7,112 bases of DNA from CAJQPP01 sp041747075 (GTDB taxonomy: Bacteria; Planctomycetota; Planctomycetia; Pirellulales; Pirellulaceae): NCBI GenBank assembly GCA_041747075.1, contig JBGTFW010000204.1, forward strand, positions 1-7,112, in the 5' to 3' direction. The position numbers were made by a program, and so were the translations under genes. The notes beneath the pieces were generated by a model. That model did no database searches, had not been told where the DNA came from, and saw nothing but the letters and a program-made list of their open reading frames with translations. Shown here in pieces: positions 1-6,964 of this stretch (its first letter is position 1; every line of letters starts with the position of its first letter).

Positions 1-383
1 GTGATCGCAGCCGATACCCGGTCAACGACTGGCTGAACACAATCGCGGTGGGCAATCACACCAAGATACTCCGGGCATGTAGGCCCACCTTCCCCAATGA
101 CTCGAAGTATCTTTGCGCATAGAAAAGGAACGAACGAACCCCGCCGCACGTAGAGAGGCATCCCCCCGACTAATTCCGTTCCGCGATAGACCGTGATTAC
201 GAAAGCTGAACCCGAGCGGCCAAACCATTTCCACCACGTTTTGAGCCAATGGGATCGAAGGAATACGTTGGGGTAAATTGATTGATCGATCAATGCGTCC
301 CACTCTTCGGATAGGACTTCGGTAAATTCGTCGGCACCCCTGATAACGACCTCGAAACCCTCCTTCGCGGATTTTACGATCAT
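1..383 (-). CDS. CelD/BcsL-like (FemAB-related) acyltransferase, N-terminal part, runs off the left edge
   Basis: Translating the minus strand from the ATG at 383-381 gives 127 open codons to the window edge, so the gene is partial at its 3' end. The protein opens MIVKSAKEGFEVVIRGADEF. It then shows a pattern typical of the N-terminal half of the 'acetyltransferase involved in cellulose biosynthesis, CelD/BcsL' group (a double-GNAT fold related to FemAB): an early W-x-x-L (WDAL, about residues 33-36), then F-L-R-S-x-W-L, then a WWKWFG patch, a strand ending in LVGGMPLY, and a later IGEGGPTCPEYLGV. The start is fixed by an in-frame TAA at 393-395. The ATG overlaps the TGA of the upstream GT4 as ATGA (380-383), so translation is probably coupled. 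No Shine-Dalgarno is visible. Relatives occur in exopolysaccharide loci and are thought to transfer acyl or aminoacyl groups; the substrate here is unknown. The catalytic C-terminal GNAT half lies outside the window. Confidence 0.8.
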   Translation of the reverse strand, partial: MIVKSAKEGFEVVIRGADEFTEVLSEEWDALIDQSIYPNVFLRSHWLKTWWKWFGRSGSAFVITVYRGTELVGGMPLYVRRGSFVPFLCAKILRVIGEGGPTCPEYLGVIAHRDCVQPVVDRVSAAI

Positions 384-1633
384 TGCGAAGTATTATGGTC
401 AGTGGCTGGAATCACGACTGTGGCACGAGTCCGCTCACATGTTTGATTGCCGGTGTGAACACAATTGTATAGCTGTGCGTACTCCCCCAATGTGCGCTCT
501 TCGCTAAACAATGCGGTGGCTCGTTCGCGTGCTCTATCTCCGAATTGGCGACGAAGTTGGGGGTCGGAAAGCAACCGGCAAATCCGGTCCGCGATCAGGT
601 CATGAGCACCGACCGGAACCAGGAAACCCGTCGTGCCGTCCTCGACAATGTCTTTCGCGCCGCCCACATCGGTGGCGACCGACGGAAGACCTGCCGCCGC
701 GTATTCCAGCAGTGCGTTGGAGAAAGCTTCCGAGCGACTTGTCAAAACTCCGACGTCGAGAAGCGGCAAGATGCAAAAAGGATTGGGAACCGCACCCAGA
801 AACGTGACATGATGCGCCAGCCCAAGCTGTTCGACAGTAGCTGTCGCATCGCATAACTGATCGGGAGGAGAAAAGCCAACTACGAAAAAGCGTGTTTGTG
901 GAAAACGATCCAGTACTTGTCGGGCCGCGTGAAAAAAGGTCCGGTGATCCTTAACCGGACGCACTGTTGCGACAATGCCGACGGCGAATTCGTTCGGTGC
1001 CAATCCCAATTCCTTTCGAGTCCGAAGTCCACGAACGCCTTCCGCGACGCGTTCGCGTATCACTGGATTGTGTATGACGGTGACCCGGCGAGCGGGAATC
1101 CACTCACGGGCCACGGCATGGGCCTTTGCGGCTTCGCAGTTCGCGACATAGTGAATTCTCGATCGCGCCGACAATCGCGCGATCCACGTCGAACCCACGG
1201 TATGCCAATATCCGAGATTACGTCGCGACGCGACTACCGTCCCACGTCTTCCCAGGATCACGGCCAAACGGGCGATGCTCTCGGCGGTAAAAGCAAATGT
1301 ATGCACAACATCAATCTCTTGTTCCCGAATCATTCGGGCGACTGTTGAAACCAATTTGGTTTTCCGCGTAAAGCGGTTGGTGCCCATGCCGCCAATGACC
1401 TGAGGGGGTATGGGAAAATCATCGGGACGCGCGTTGACCAGACCGGTGAGCAAGGCAAATTGTACCTCAATACCCACTCGCGGCAGATGCTGAAGCAGGA
1501 AAACGATGTGTTGTTCCGTGCCTCCCTCCAGCGAGTGGAATTGATCGCTGAGCAGCAGTACCCTGAGCTTTCGGTCGGTTCTACACCGACAGGAATCTGA
1601 TCGGTCGCAAAAGGTTGCGTAGCCAGATTCCAA
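380..1633 (-). CDS. GT4-family (GT-B fold) glycosyltransferase
   Basis: Cytoplasmic retaining glycosyltransferase that would transfer a sugar from a nucleotide donor to a lipid-linked repeat unit. Numbered from the TTG at 1633 (417 aa), the N-terminal Rossmann domain starts at KLRVLLLSDQ (22-31) and has the donor-side glycine loop EGGTEQH. The C-terminal domain has VATVRPVKDH (about 221-230) and the family's E-x7-E signature, SEAFSNALLE (E302 and E310), followed by GLPSVATDVGG and a TTGFLVP strand. These are classic Glycos_transf_1 landmarks. The stop TGA overlaps the next ATG as ATGA. The start is uncertain: the frame is open to a GTG at 1810, but that would overlap the GNAT gene by 101 bases, and the added residues are Cys/Arg-rich and look unlike any GT N-terminus. 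TTGs at 1765, 1696, 1660 and 1633 are possible, none with a clear ribosome site. I chose the one nearest the fold. Family confidence is high; acceptor and sugar are unknown. Confidence 0.88.
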   Translation of the reverse strand: MESGYATFCDRSDSCRCRTDRKLRVLLLSDQFHSLEGGTEQHIVFLLQHLPRVGIEVQFALLTGLVNARPDDFPIPPQVIGGMGTNRFTRKTKLVSTVARMIREQEIDVVHTFAFTAESIARLAVILGRRGTVVASRRNLGYWHTVGSTWIARLSARSRIHYVANCEAAKAHAVAREWIPARRVTVIHNPVIRERVAEGVRGLRTRKELGLAPNEFAVGIVATVRPVKDHRTFFHAARQVLDRFPQTRFFVVGFSPPDQLCDATATVEQLGLAHHVTFLGAVPNPFCILPLLDVGVLTSRSEAFSNALLEYAAAGLPSVATDVGGAKDIVEDGTTGFLVPVGAHDLIADRICRLLSDPQLRRQFGDRARERATALFSEERTLGEYAQLYNCVHTGNQTCERTRATVVIPATDHNTSQ

Positions 1634-1709
1634 TACGTTTGCGGCAGGATCGGAGTACAAATTGGTATAGTTCGTATATCGGACAAGAGCGGGCAAGCGA
1701 GCCCAGGTT
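1634..1709 (-). other. Ambiguous stretch between the GNAT stop and the GT4 core
   Basis: This stretch is open in two minus-strand frames. The GT4 frame gives residues with no recognisable GT features. A second frame, open from a TTG at 1686, gives more protein-like composition (LSDIRTIPICTPILPQTYW and on) that runs alongside the GT4 N-terminus before diverging into low-quality sequence. It may be untranslated spacer, an extended GT4 N-terminus, or the trace of a frameshift. I cannot decide from sequence alone. Confidence 0.4.
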
Positions 1710-2381
1710 TTACCTAGCGGCGGGATTCGACGATTGCGTCTCGCTCGATCGATCGCATGGTTCAACTGAGTGGTGGCTGTTGGGACGAAACCGCTTCTTA
1801 AGCGATCCACTCACGGACAAATGATCGCGCCCGAGGATGCGGAACCGGCGCACGTGCGAATTCGTTTTCGTGCCAGCCATCTTCTTCACCGCTCTGATTG
1901 ACGCTATGTTGTGGGTGGCGACTGCTCCATAACAGACTCGAAAACCGAGCGTGGACAACTCACGACACGAGAATCGAATCACGTCAGGCATGATGTCCTT
2001 CCCTCGAAACGACGGCCTGGTAAGCCCACGATGCAGATACAATTCATCGGATCGCATTGTGAAAACTCGATTGTAAAACCTGGCGTTTTTAGAGGATACC
2101 CAAACAAACGCGGCAATCTCTCCCTCGACCCGTGCGACCACCAGCCACGCGTGAGCCGAAAGAAGTTGCTGATAGTATTGCTCATCACGCTGAGTTATCC
2201 CCAAGTCCTGTAATTCCAGCATCTCCTGAAGCGTGCGTTCATCCCCAAAGGCAACGTCGCAGTTGCCAGCCAGAGGCTGATGCCTGAGTTGATCCATATC
2301 GATGCTATAAAAGTCTTCCGCTTCAACGGAAAACACGTCCTTACAACGCCCAAAAAATCTGGAAATGCGGGCGGATGCCAT
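1710..2381 (-). CDS. GNAT-family N-acetyltransferase
   Basis: A 223-residue protein with one GNAT domain, expected to move an acetyl group from acetyl-CoA to an amine, here perhaps an amino sugar of the polysaccharide. Visible landmarks are the central strands WLVVARVEGEIAAFVWVS (79-96), a strand entering the acetyl-CoA loop at LYLHRGLTRPSFRGKDIM (114-131), which is a degenerate form of the R/Q-x-x-G-x-G/A pyrophosphate loop, the helix after it, and the motif-B region VATHNIASIRAVKKMAG (154-170), where N-x-x-S and K-x-x-G are typical of the fold. The last 35 or so residues are polar and lie outside the domain. The ATG at 2381 is the only credible start because an in-frame TAG sits three codons upstream (2388-2390). 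It follows the deacetylase by 23 bases, with no strong Shine-Dalgarno. The imperfect CoA loop leaves activity open. GNATs recur in EPS operons; the exact substrate cannot be read. Confidence 0.82.
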   Translation of the reverse strand: MASARISRFFGRCKDVFSVEAEDFYSIDMDQLRHQPLAGNCDVAFGDERTLQEMLELQDLGITQRDEQYYQQLLSAHAWLVVARVEGEIAAFVWVSSKNARFYNRVFTMRSDELYLHRGLTRPSFRGKDIMPDVIRFSCRELSTLGFRVCYGAVATHNIASIRAVKKMAGTKTNSHVRRFRILGRDHLSVSGSLKKRFRPNSHHSVEPCDRSSETQSSNPAAR

Positions 2382-2404
2382 GTACAGCTAAACAACACTT
2401 AAAA

Positions 2405-3355
2405 TCATGTCGTCGACCAGTACGGCAGATACGGAAGTTCGATGCGCGGAAGCGCCAACTCATTCGAATGCGCTGACGTGTGGCCATGTATCGTTGTGCA
2501 AGCGATTCTGTAGCCGACTGTTGCCGCCATGCGCGCGATCTCAACCGACCAATTCCCGTTTGGATAAGAGAGCATCAGGACCGGTTCGTCCAGGATCTGT
2601 TGAAGTCTCTCCCGGCTATCGAAAAGCTCAGCGTGGATGTCTGACGGTTCTTCCGTGGTCAAGACAGGATGTGTATGAGTATGAGAGCCAAAGTTGATGC
2701 CATGTTCACGCATCGCGTGGATTTCCGCTTCGTTAAGAAAAAGTCGCTCGCGTTGCTCTTCAACCCCGCATTGCTCCGCAACACGATCGATCAGGGGTTC
2801 GCGCAGCCGTGCGGGCAATCGTTTCAGTCGCGAGACTGTGCGTCGAAACAAAGCGGGCGTGAAGTCGTTGGCATCATGAAGATCACGAAAGCTGGCTTTC
2901 AAGGCATCTCGACAGTCATTCGATGAATTAGCCTTCCTGAAACACTCCCCCAGTTTCTGTTGCCAAAAGGGTGTTTTCGCGCCGATTTTGGATGTCACAA
3001 TAAAAACAGTGGCGGGAATGTCAAGTTCGCGGAGAACGGGGAGCGCAAATCGATAATTGTCTCGCCATCCGTCGTCAAAAGTGACTGCACAGAGCGGAGT
3101 TCGATCTCCACGAAAGCGTACGAGGTCGCTTAATGGGACAAACCTGTAATGCCGTTTGCACCATGACAGGGCCGCCCGAAAGTTCTTAACTGAATGACTC
3201 GGGCATGAGCAGAATCCGTCGGGTAGTGAATTGCCATCATGAATTCGGTGGAAAGTCAGGATGGCGTGTCGCCGCCCCGTGAGCCTTCTCAATAACGGCA
3301 AACAGCCAGTATATTCCGCGGTGGCGAGAATCTTGCGGCGACTTGGGCGGATCAT
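2405..3355 (-). CDS. Polysaccharide deacetylase (NodB homology, carbohydrate esterase 4-like)
   Basis: A 316-residue metal-dependent deacetylase expected to remove N- or O-acetyl groups from the polysaccharide or its precursor. After the strand HAILTFHRIHDG (30-41), motif 1 is TFDDG (92-96; D94 would be the base, D95 a metal ligand). Motif 2 is SHTHTHP (224-230; H225 and H229 as metal ligands). A YPNG turn (264-267) corresponds to motif 3, without the arginine of the classical RxxYG form. About 130 residues separate motifs 1 and 2, longer than in compact NodB domains; the insert (about 127-210) starts with PFWQQKLGE and looks helical, as in many EPS-locus deacetylases. The C-terminus LALPRIEL is also typical of that subgroup. 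No signal peptide is visible; the basic start MIRPSRRK is followed by no hydrophobic core, so a cytoplasmic site is possible. The ATG overlaps the previous TGA as ATGA (3352-3355), with a weak GAG a few bases upstream. The family call is secure; the substrate is inferred. Confidence 0.93.
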   Translation of the reverse strand: MIRPSRRKILATAEYTGCLPLLRRLTGRRHAILTFHRIHDGNSLPDGFCSCPSHSVKNFRAALSWCKRHYRFVPLSDLVRFRGDRTPLCAVTFDDGWRDNYRFALPVLRELDIPATVFIVTSKIGAKTPFWQQKLGECFRKANSSNDCRDALKASFRDLHDANDFTPALFRRTVSRLKRLPARLREPLIDRVAEQCGVEEQRERLFLNEAEIHAMREHGINFGSHTHTHPVLTTEEPSDIHAELFDSRERLQQILDEPVLMLSYPNGNWSVEIARMAATVGYRIACTTIHGHTSAHSNELALPRIELPYLPYWSTT

Positions 3356-4536
3356 TTTCTCAGACCACCGGGCACACTCAACAAGGGCGCGGCCGGGATA
3401 CCTCCCTCTGATCCGAAGGGAATCTCAGCAAACAAATCCCGATAGCCGCTCGCTTGCGCCTCAAAACTGAACTCACGCGAAACGATTTGGCGACCCAACT
3501 TTGAAAACTGGATTTTGGCGTGCGGATCGTTTATGGCATTTTCAATTTGTCGTGCCAGTGCTCTTGCATCGCCGGGTTTTACCAATCGGCCCGCAAGATT
3601 GTCTCCAAGGATCTCCCGCGTTCCGCCTACTTCCGTTGCGATAACCGGCACGCCAGCCGAGAGCGCTTCGAGAAGCACGTTAGGCAGTCCTTCGGTGTGT
3701 GACGACTGCACAAACAAGCTGAAATGCGGCATCAGGTCATCAAGTTGGTCGGAAAACCCGGCCAACAAAAACCGATTCTTGATATCCAAACGATCGATGC
3801 GGCTCTGAAGCGAGTCGCGCAAAACGCCATCGCCAAAAACCACAAAGCCGACTTCCGGATTCCTCGATAGTACCTCGGTCGCGGCGTCGATCAACACGTC
3901 AAAACCTTTTTCCGGGCTGAGCCGCCCAGCGGCCCCGACCACCTGGTGGATTGCCGGCCGCTCGGCCGGTGCGAAGTATTCCAGCAGCCGTGAACGACCA
4001 CCGGGGTCCACCTCTACAAAACGTTCGGTGTGGATCGCGTTGTGAATGACGGCGATTCGCTCGGGACGGACGCCGGCGTGAATCACCTTGTCCGCCTGTG
4101 CCCGCGAAACACAAACGACCCGGTCCATCCGCCGCAGCATCCAGCGGTCGAGACGCTCGTACATGCGAACGCGACGGGATTCGGCCGTCCAGCCGCGCGA
4201 GACCGCGATTACTGGAATTTTCGCCTTCCGCGCTGCAAACCAGCCGACCATTCCCGCCTTGTACCCGTGGCAAATCAGGATGTCGATCCCGTGTTTTTTC
4301 ACCAGACCGACGATCTCGTTGCGCGCCGCGATCAAATGCGGCGTGTCGTTGTGCAATCCATTGCCCAAAAAGCCTGCCTGCCGGACCTGATCGAGAAAGG
4401 CGCGATTCAATCCGTCCTCGGAAAACGATGCAAAGATTGTTTGAGTGTCCGACTCCAGCGCCCGCGCCAGTCCGAGCATCTGCCGCTCGGGACCCCCAAA
4501 GAACCGGGACGACGTCAAGTGCAGGACACTGGTCAT
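3352..4536 (-). CDS. GT4-family (GT-B fold) glycosyltransferase
   Basis: A 394-residue GT-B retaining glycosyltransferase. The protein begins MTSVLHLTSSRFFGGPERQM, a clean Rossmann strand followed by the glycine loop GGPERQ (14-19) found at the start of this family. The linker region has VSRAQADKVIHAGVRPERIAV (143-163) and NAI. The donor domain has GAAGRLSPEKGFDVLI (201-216), whose R and K normally bind the diphosphate, FGDGVLRDSL (234-243), and the E-x7-E motif TEGLPNVLLE (E282, E290), followed by GVPVIATEVGGTREI. The frame is open further upstream to an ATG at 4593, but that would add 19 residues before the first strand. The ATG at 4536 is preferred: it overlaps the preceding TGA exactly as ATGA (4533-4536) and places the fold at residue 3. 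The last 20 or so residues (Gly/Pro-rich) are a tail outside the fold. It resembles sugar transferases of exosortase-linked EPS loci (the TIGR03088-like group); that subgroup is an impression. Donor and acceptor are unknown. Confidence 0.93.
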   Translation of the reverse strand: MTSVLHLTSSRFFGGPERQMLGLARALESDTQTIFASFSEDGLNRAFLDQVRQAGFLGNGLHNDTPHLIAARNEIVGLVKKHGIDILICHGYKAGMVGWFAARKAKIPVIAVSRGWTAESRRVRMYERLDRWMLRRMDRVVCVSRAQADKVIHAGVRPERIAVIHNAIHTERFVEVDPGGRSRLLEYFAPAERPAIHQVVGAAGRLSPEKGFDVLIDAATEVLSRNPEVGFVVFGDGVLRDSLQSRIDRLDIKNRFLLAGFSDQLDDLMPHFSLFVQSSHTEGLPNVLLEALSAGVPVIATEVGGTREILGDNLAGRLVKPGDARALARQIENAINDPHAKIQFSKLGRQIVSREFSFEAQASGYRDLFAEIPFGSEGGIPAAPLLSVPGGLRK

Positions 4537-5774
4537 TGCTGGCTGGCAGCCGTCCGCCAGATTTCTGATTGCCGCATGGCCAGCGCGTCCCATTGGTATT
4601 CCCGCTCAACCAACAGGCGGGCGCTATCCGCCAGCCGCCGCCGGGTTTCGGGTTCGCGTATCGCGCGCAGCACCGGTTCGGACATGGCTTCGATGCTATC
4701 GGCCGCCAGGTAGTCACGCCCTGGACAAAATTTCAGACCCTCGGCGCCTACGCGTGTGCTCACCACCGGCAAGTGGTTCGCCGCGGCTTCAATGATCTTC
4801 AGGCGCGATCCGCCGCCAATCCGCAACGGTACGATCATCACACCGGCCTGTGACAGGTACGGGACCACATCCGGGACATTGGCATAAAGCTCAATACACC
4901 GATCGTTCTTCGCCCGATCGATCAGCCACGTTGGCGGATTGCGCCCGACTATTGTCAAGCGAGCCGAGGGTTCCTGCTCAACAATCCCCGGAAACGACGT
5001 CTCCAGAAACTGGCGGATGCCATCGAGATTCGGCCGCCAGTCGAGACTGCCGACGAAAATCATCTGACTCGCCTGCCGGACATGGCCATTGGCCCGGTAG
5101 CGATCCGCGTCGACACCATTCGCCACCACGCGGGTTTGAGTGGCACCGAACGACTCGCGGGCAAGCAGCGCATCGTCGTCGCTGACCATGATGGTTTGCG
5201 CGGCTCGCGAAAACGCCCATCGTTCAAACTTCTCAAACCGGTGCAACTGCCGACGAATAAACCATCGTTTCAGCCAACCCCGTTCGGTTTCCGCGTATCG
5301 ACGCCAAATCAGCGATTCCACGTTATGCGCCGACAATACCAGCGGGTTCGCGTCCAGATTCCGGAACAGTTCGGCATACGGCGTCCATTCGCAGTGCCAC
5401 ACGTCGACCTGCATTTCACGCCTCAATTTGCCGAGCTGCTCGCGCATTGCCGGACTGGCATGCGACGTCACCGTGTACGGCAAATTCGATAACAGGTTGG
5501 CCGCCAGCTTTAGATAAAACCGCGATCCGGACTTTGCCTGCACCCGGTGGGGAACCTCAATGGTTCGGATGCCTAAGGTCGCCAGATGTTGCCGGGCAGC
5601 GACACATTCCACCGAATCCGCATTTTGGTGTGCCACATAAATAATGTTGAAGTCGCGGGCCAATCGTCCTGTGAGCGCAAGCGTTCGAATTCGCTTGCCG
5701 GAGTTTGCCGGCCAGGGAAACTCCTCATCGACCACCACGACAGTCGACCGAAGATTGCCGGCTTCAGCAGGCAC
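4533..5774 (-). CDS. GT-B glycosyltransferase, resembling exosortase/EPS-associated sugar transferases
   Basis: A 413-residue glycosyltransferase of the group-1 type. From the GTG at 5774 the N-terminal strand TVVVVDEEFPWPANSGKRIR (11-30) matches the 'P-x-P-x-x-x-G-x-x-x-R' opening seen in TIGR03087-like enzymes. Next come SAHNVES (148-154), NGVD (219-222), VGSLDWRPNLDGI (241-253), IVGRNPP (275-281) and the donor-site PLRIGGGSRLKIIEA (316-330), followed by VVSTRVGAEGL. In this group the GGGSRLK-x-x-E segment replaces the plain E-x7-E. The frame is open to a TTG at 5873, but those 33 extra residues are Cys/Trp/Arg-rich, lie inside the preceding gene and precede the fold. I prefer the GTG: a GAGGTG at 5785-5790 lies 10 bases upstream, and it overlaps the GT2 end by only 11 bases. 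GTGs a few codons on (5738-5733) are less likely. The stop overlaps the next ATG as ATGA. Expected in the cytoplasm or at the inner membrane face; the sugar is unknown. Confidence 0.9.
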   Translation of the reverse strand: MPAEAGNLRSTVVVVDEEFPWPANSGKRIRTLALTGRLARDFNIIYVAHQNADSVECVAARQHLATLGIRTIEVPHRVQAKSGSRFYLKLAANLLSNLPYTVTSHASPAMREQLGKLRREMQVDVWHCEWTPYAELFRNLDANPLVLSAHNVESLIWRRYAETERGWLKRWFIRRQLHRFEKFERWAFSRAAQTIMVSDDDALLARESFGATQTRVVANGVDADRYRANGHVRQASQMIFVGSLDWRPNLDGIRQFLETSFPGIVEQEPSARLTIVGRNPPTWLIDRAKNDRCIELYANVPDVVPYLSQAGVMIVPLRIGGGSRLKIIEAAANHLPVVSTRVGAEGLKFCPGRDYLAADSIEAMSEPVLRAIREPETRRRLADSARLLVEREYQWDALAMRQSEIWRTAASQQ

Positions 5775-6855
5775 GACGGCTGAACACCTCGCGCCATACA
5801 CCCCAGGCCGAACCCAGATGGATGGTCGCAAAAACCAGCGGCAGGGGGAACAGCAACCCGAAGTTGCCGGCAACTGCCGCGGATCGAAAGGAAAAATACC
5901 CGACCGACAATCCGTACAGCAGCAATACCGCCCCGTAAAAAAACCACAATGGCGGAAGCCACCAGCAAACCAGCGGGCCTGCGATCAATCCCACCAGGAA
6001 GAGCGCCGGCAGCACCGTCGAGATGGAAAGCGAGCCGCGGTGTTTTCGCGCCATCCGCACGCGGCCGCGGCCGTAACGCACCATTTGCCGGAACAGTCCC
6101 GATATCGTGTTCCGCGGCTTGTAATGCACCGCCAGTTCCGGAACGAGCCAGCACGCCAGGCCCGCCTGGTCGATGCGATGGTTCAGCTCGCAATCCTCGC
6201 ACGCGTCAAAGGCCGGATCGAAAGGCCCCACCCGATCGAACACTTCGCGACGGTAAGCCACGGCGACACTGATCGCCGGAACCTCGATCTCCCGATCCGA
6301 ATAAATAAACGATGCCGGATGGTGACCCAGCGGCGAGTTTCGCGCCGCGGCAATCGCCTGCTGCAACGGGCTGGCACCGGAAATGTCCAGCGGCTGCGGT
6401 CGTCCCAGACAGTCTGCTCCGGTTCGCTCAAACGCTGCCACCAGATCGGCGAAGTACGAACGGCTGCGAATCTCGCAGTGACCGTCGATGATCACCACGT
6501 AGTCTCCGCGCGATTCACCGATTCCCAGATTGCGCGCGGCACTGGACAATCGACCCGGGTTGTCAATCAAACGAATCCGCCGATGCCGCTTCGCCAGTTC
6601 CTCAACGATCTCGCGCGTGCGATCCGTCGAGCGCCCGTCGGCGACCAGAATCTCGACGTCAAATCCATCATGTCGCTGATCGAGCAATTGCTCCAGCGTC
6701 CGGGCAATGTGGGCCTCTTCGTTGCGGACCGGTACGATCACCGATACCAGCGGGCGAACTTTCGCGGCAACGCCGGCCGTGGAAGTTGCTTCCGGGGACA
6801 TTGCTTGCGGCGATTCAGGAATTGATGAAGTCTGCATCATGTCATCACGTGACAT
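5764..6855 (-). CDS. GT2-family glycosyltransferase, ExoA (succinoglycan)-like, with C-terminal membrane segments
   Basis: A GT-A fold inverting glycosyltransferase of 363 residues, likely acting on the cytoplasmic face of the inner membrane on a lipid-linked EPS intermediate. It has VSVIVPVRNEEAHI (37-50), LVADGRSTDRTREIV (70-84), IDNPGRLSSAARNLGI (97-112), the metal-binding DGH (124-126, in place of D-x-D), the SPLG stretch around 174-177, YRREVFDRVGPFD (201-213), the acidic EDCELN (220-225) and QMVRYGRGR (257-265, a relative of Q-x-x-R-W). This order matches the ExoA-like subgroup of GT2. Three hydrophobic segments follow (about 279-300, 302-322, 331-352). It is the first gene seen in the operon. 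Starts: ATG at 6855 is chosen; ATGs at 6840 and 6837 would also fit, since residues 1-34 are a Ser/Pro/Ala-rich tail with no visible function. A TTG at 6930 keeps the frame open, but the added residues come from a hairpin repeat. No good Shine-Dalgarno precedes 6855 (GGAAGG at 6879-6884 is too far). Confidence 0.93.
   Translation of the reverse strand: MSRDDMMQTSSIPESPQAMSPEATSTAGVAAKVRPLVSVIVPVRNEEAHIARTLEQLLDQRHDGFDVEILVADGRSTDRTREIVEELAKRHRRIRLIDNPGRLSSAARNLGIGESRGDYVVIIDGHCEIRSRSYFADLVAAFERTGADCLGRPQPLDISGASPLQQAIAAARNSPLGHHPASFIYSDREIEVPAISVAVAYRREVFDRVGPFDPAFDACEDCELNHRIDQAGLACWLVPELAVHYKPRNTISGLFRQMVRYGRGRVRMARKHRGSLSISTVLPALFLVGLIAGPLVCWWLPPLWFFYGAVLLLYGLSVGYFSFRSAAVAGNFGLLFPLPLVFATIHLGSAWGVWREVFSRRAC
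5785..5790 (-). promoter_or_regulatory. Probable ribosome binding site for the 5774 GTG start
   Basis: GAGGTG on the minus strand, separated by 10 bases from the GTG at 5774-5772. It is the clearest Shine-Dalgarno-like site among the gene starts in this window and is the reason for choosing this start. It lies inside the 3' end of the preceding GT2 gene, which supports coupling. Confidence 0.45.
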
Positions 6856-6883
6856 TTGATTCGTGTTTTGGGAAGACACCTTC

Positions 6884-6946
6884 CCCCTCACCCCGGCCCT
6901 CTCCCCCAAACGCTGATTGAGTGCCGACAAGGTTTGGTGGAGAGGG
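6884..6946. repeat. CCCTCTCC-type hairpin repeat in the operon leader
   Basis: Arms 6897-6911 and 6932-6946 pair over 15 positions with one mismatch (6905/6938) around a 20-base loop. The left arm is preceded by a C-rich block, CCCTCACCCCGG (about 6885-6896). This layout matches a dispersed intergenic element common in many bacterial genomes, whose spurious translations read GERAGVRG; that identification is from memory. In the operon transcript it would form a strong stem about 40 bases before the GT2 start. No U-run follows, so it does not look like an intrinsic terminator. Confidence 0.7.
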
Positions 6947-6964
6947 AACGTGGCCTATTGCTAT

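Noticed and set aside
281..294. Perfect 14-base palindrome ATTGATCGATCAAT
   Set aside because: It lies within the CelD-like coding sequence and is a short GATC-rich palindrome expected by chance; nothing ties it to regulation.
22..303. 93-residue minus-strand open frame
   Set aside because: It is out of frame with the CelD-like gene on the same strand, which has recognisable family sequence and a coupled start.
4537..4593. Upstream ATG at 4593 for the first GT4
   Set aside because: It adds 19 residues before the first Rossmann strand and would overlap the previous gene by 61 bases, while the ATG at 4536 makes an exact ATGA junction.
4030..4713. Plus-strand open frame of 227 residues
   Set aside because: It is an antisense shadow of two well-supported glycosyltransferase genes in GC-rich sequence.
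5644..6825. 393-residue plus-strand open frame
   Set aside because: It is antisense to the GT2 and GT-B genes, whose minus-strand products carry clear motifs. Its translation is Arg/Gln-rich without domain features.
6856..6930. N-terminal extension of the GT2 protein from a TTG at 6930
   Set aside because: The added residues (GERAGVRGK and neighbours) are the translation of the hairpin repeat, and ATGs lie downstream closer to the fold.
6897..6946. Intrinsic terminator
   Set aside because: The stem is strong but no T-run follows on either strand, and it lies upstream of, not downstream of, the operon.
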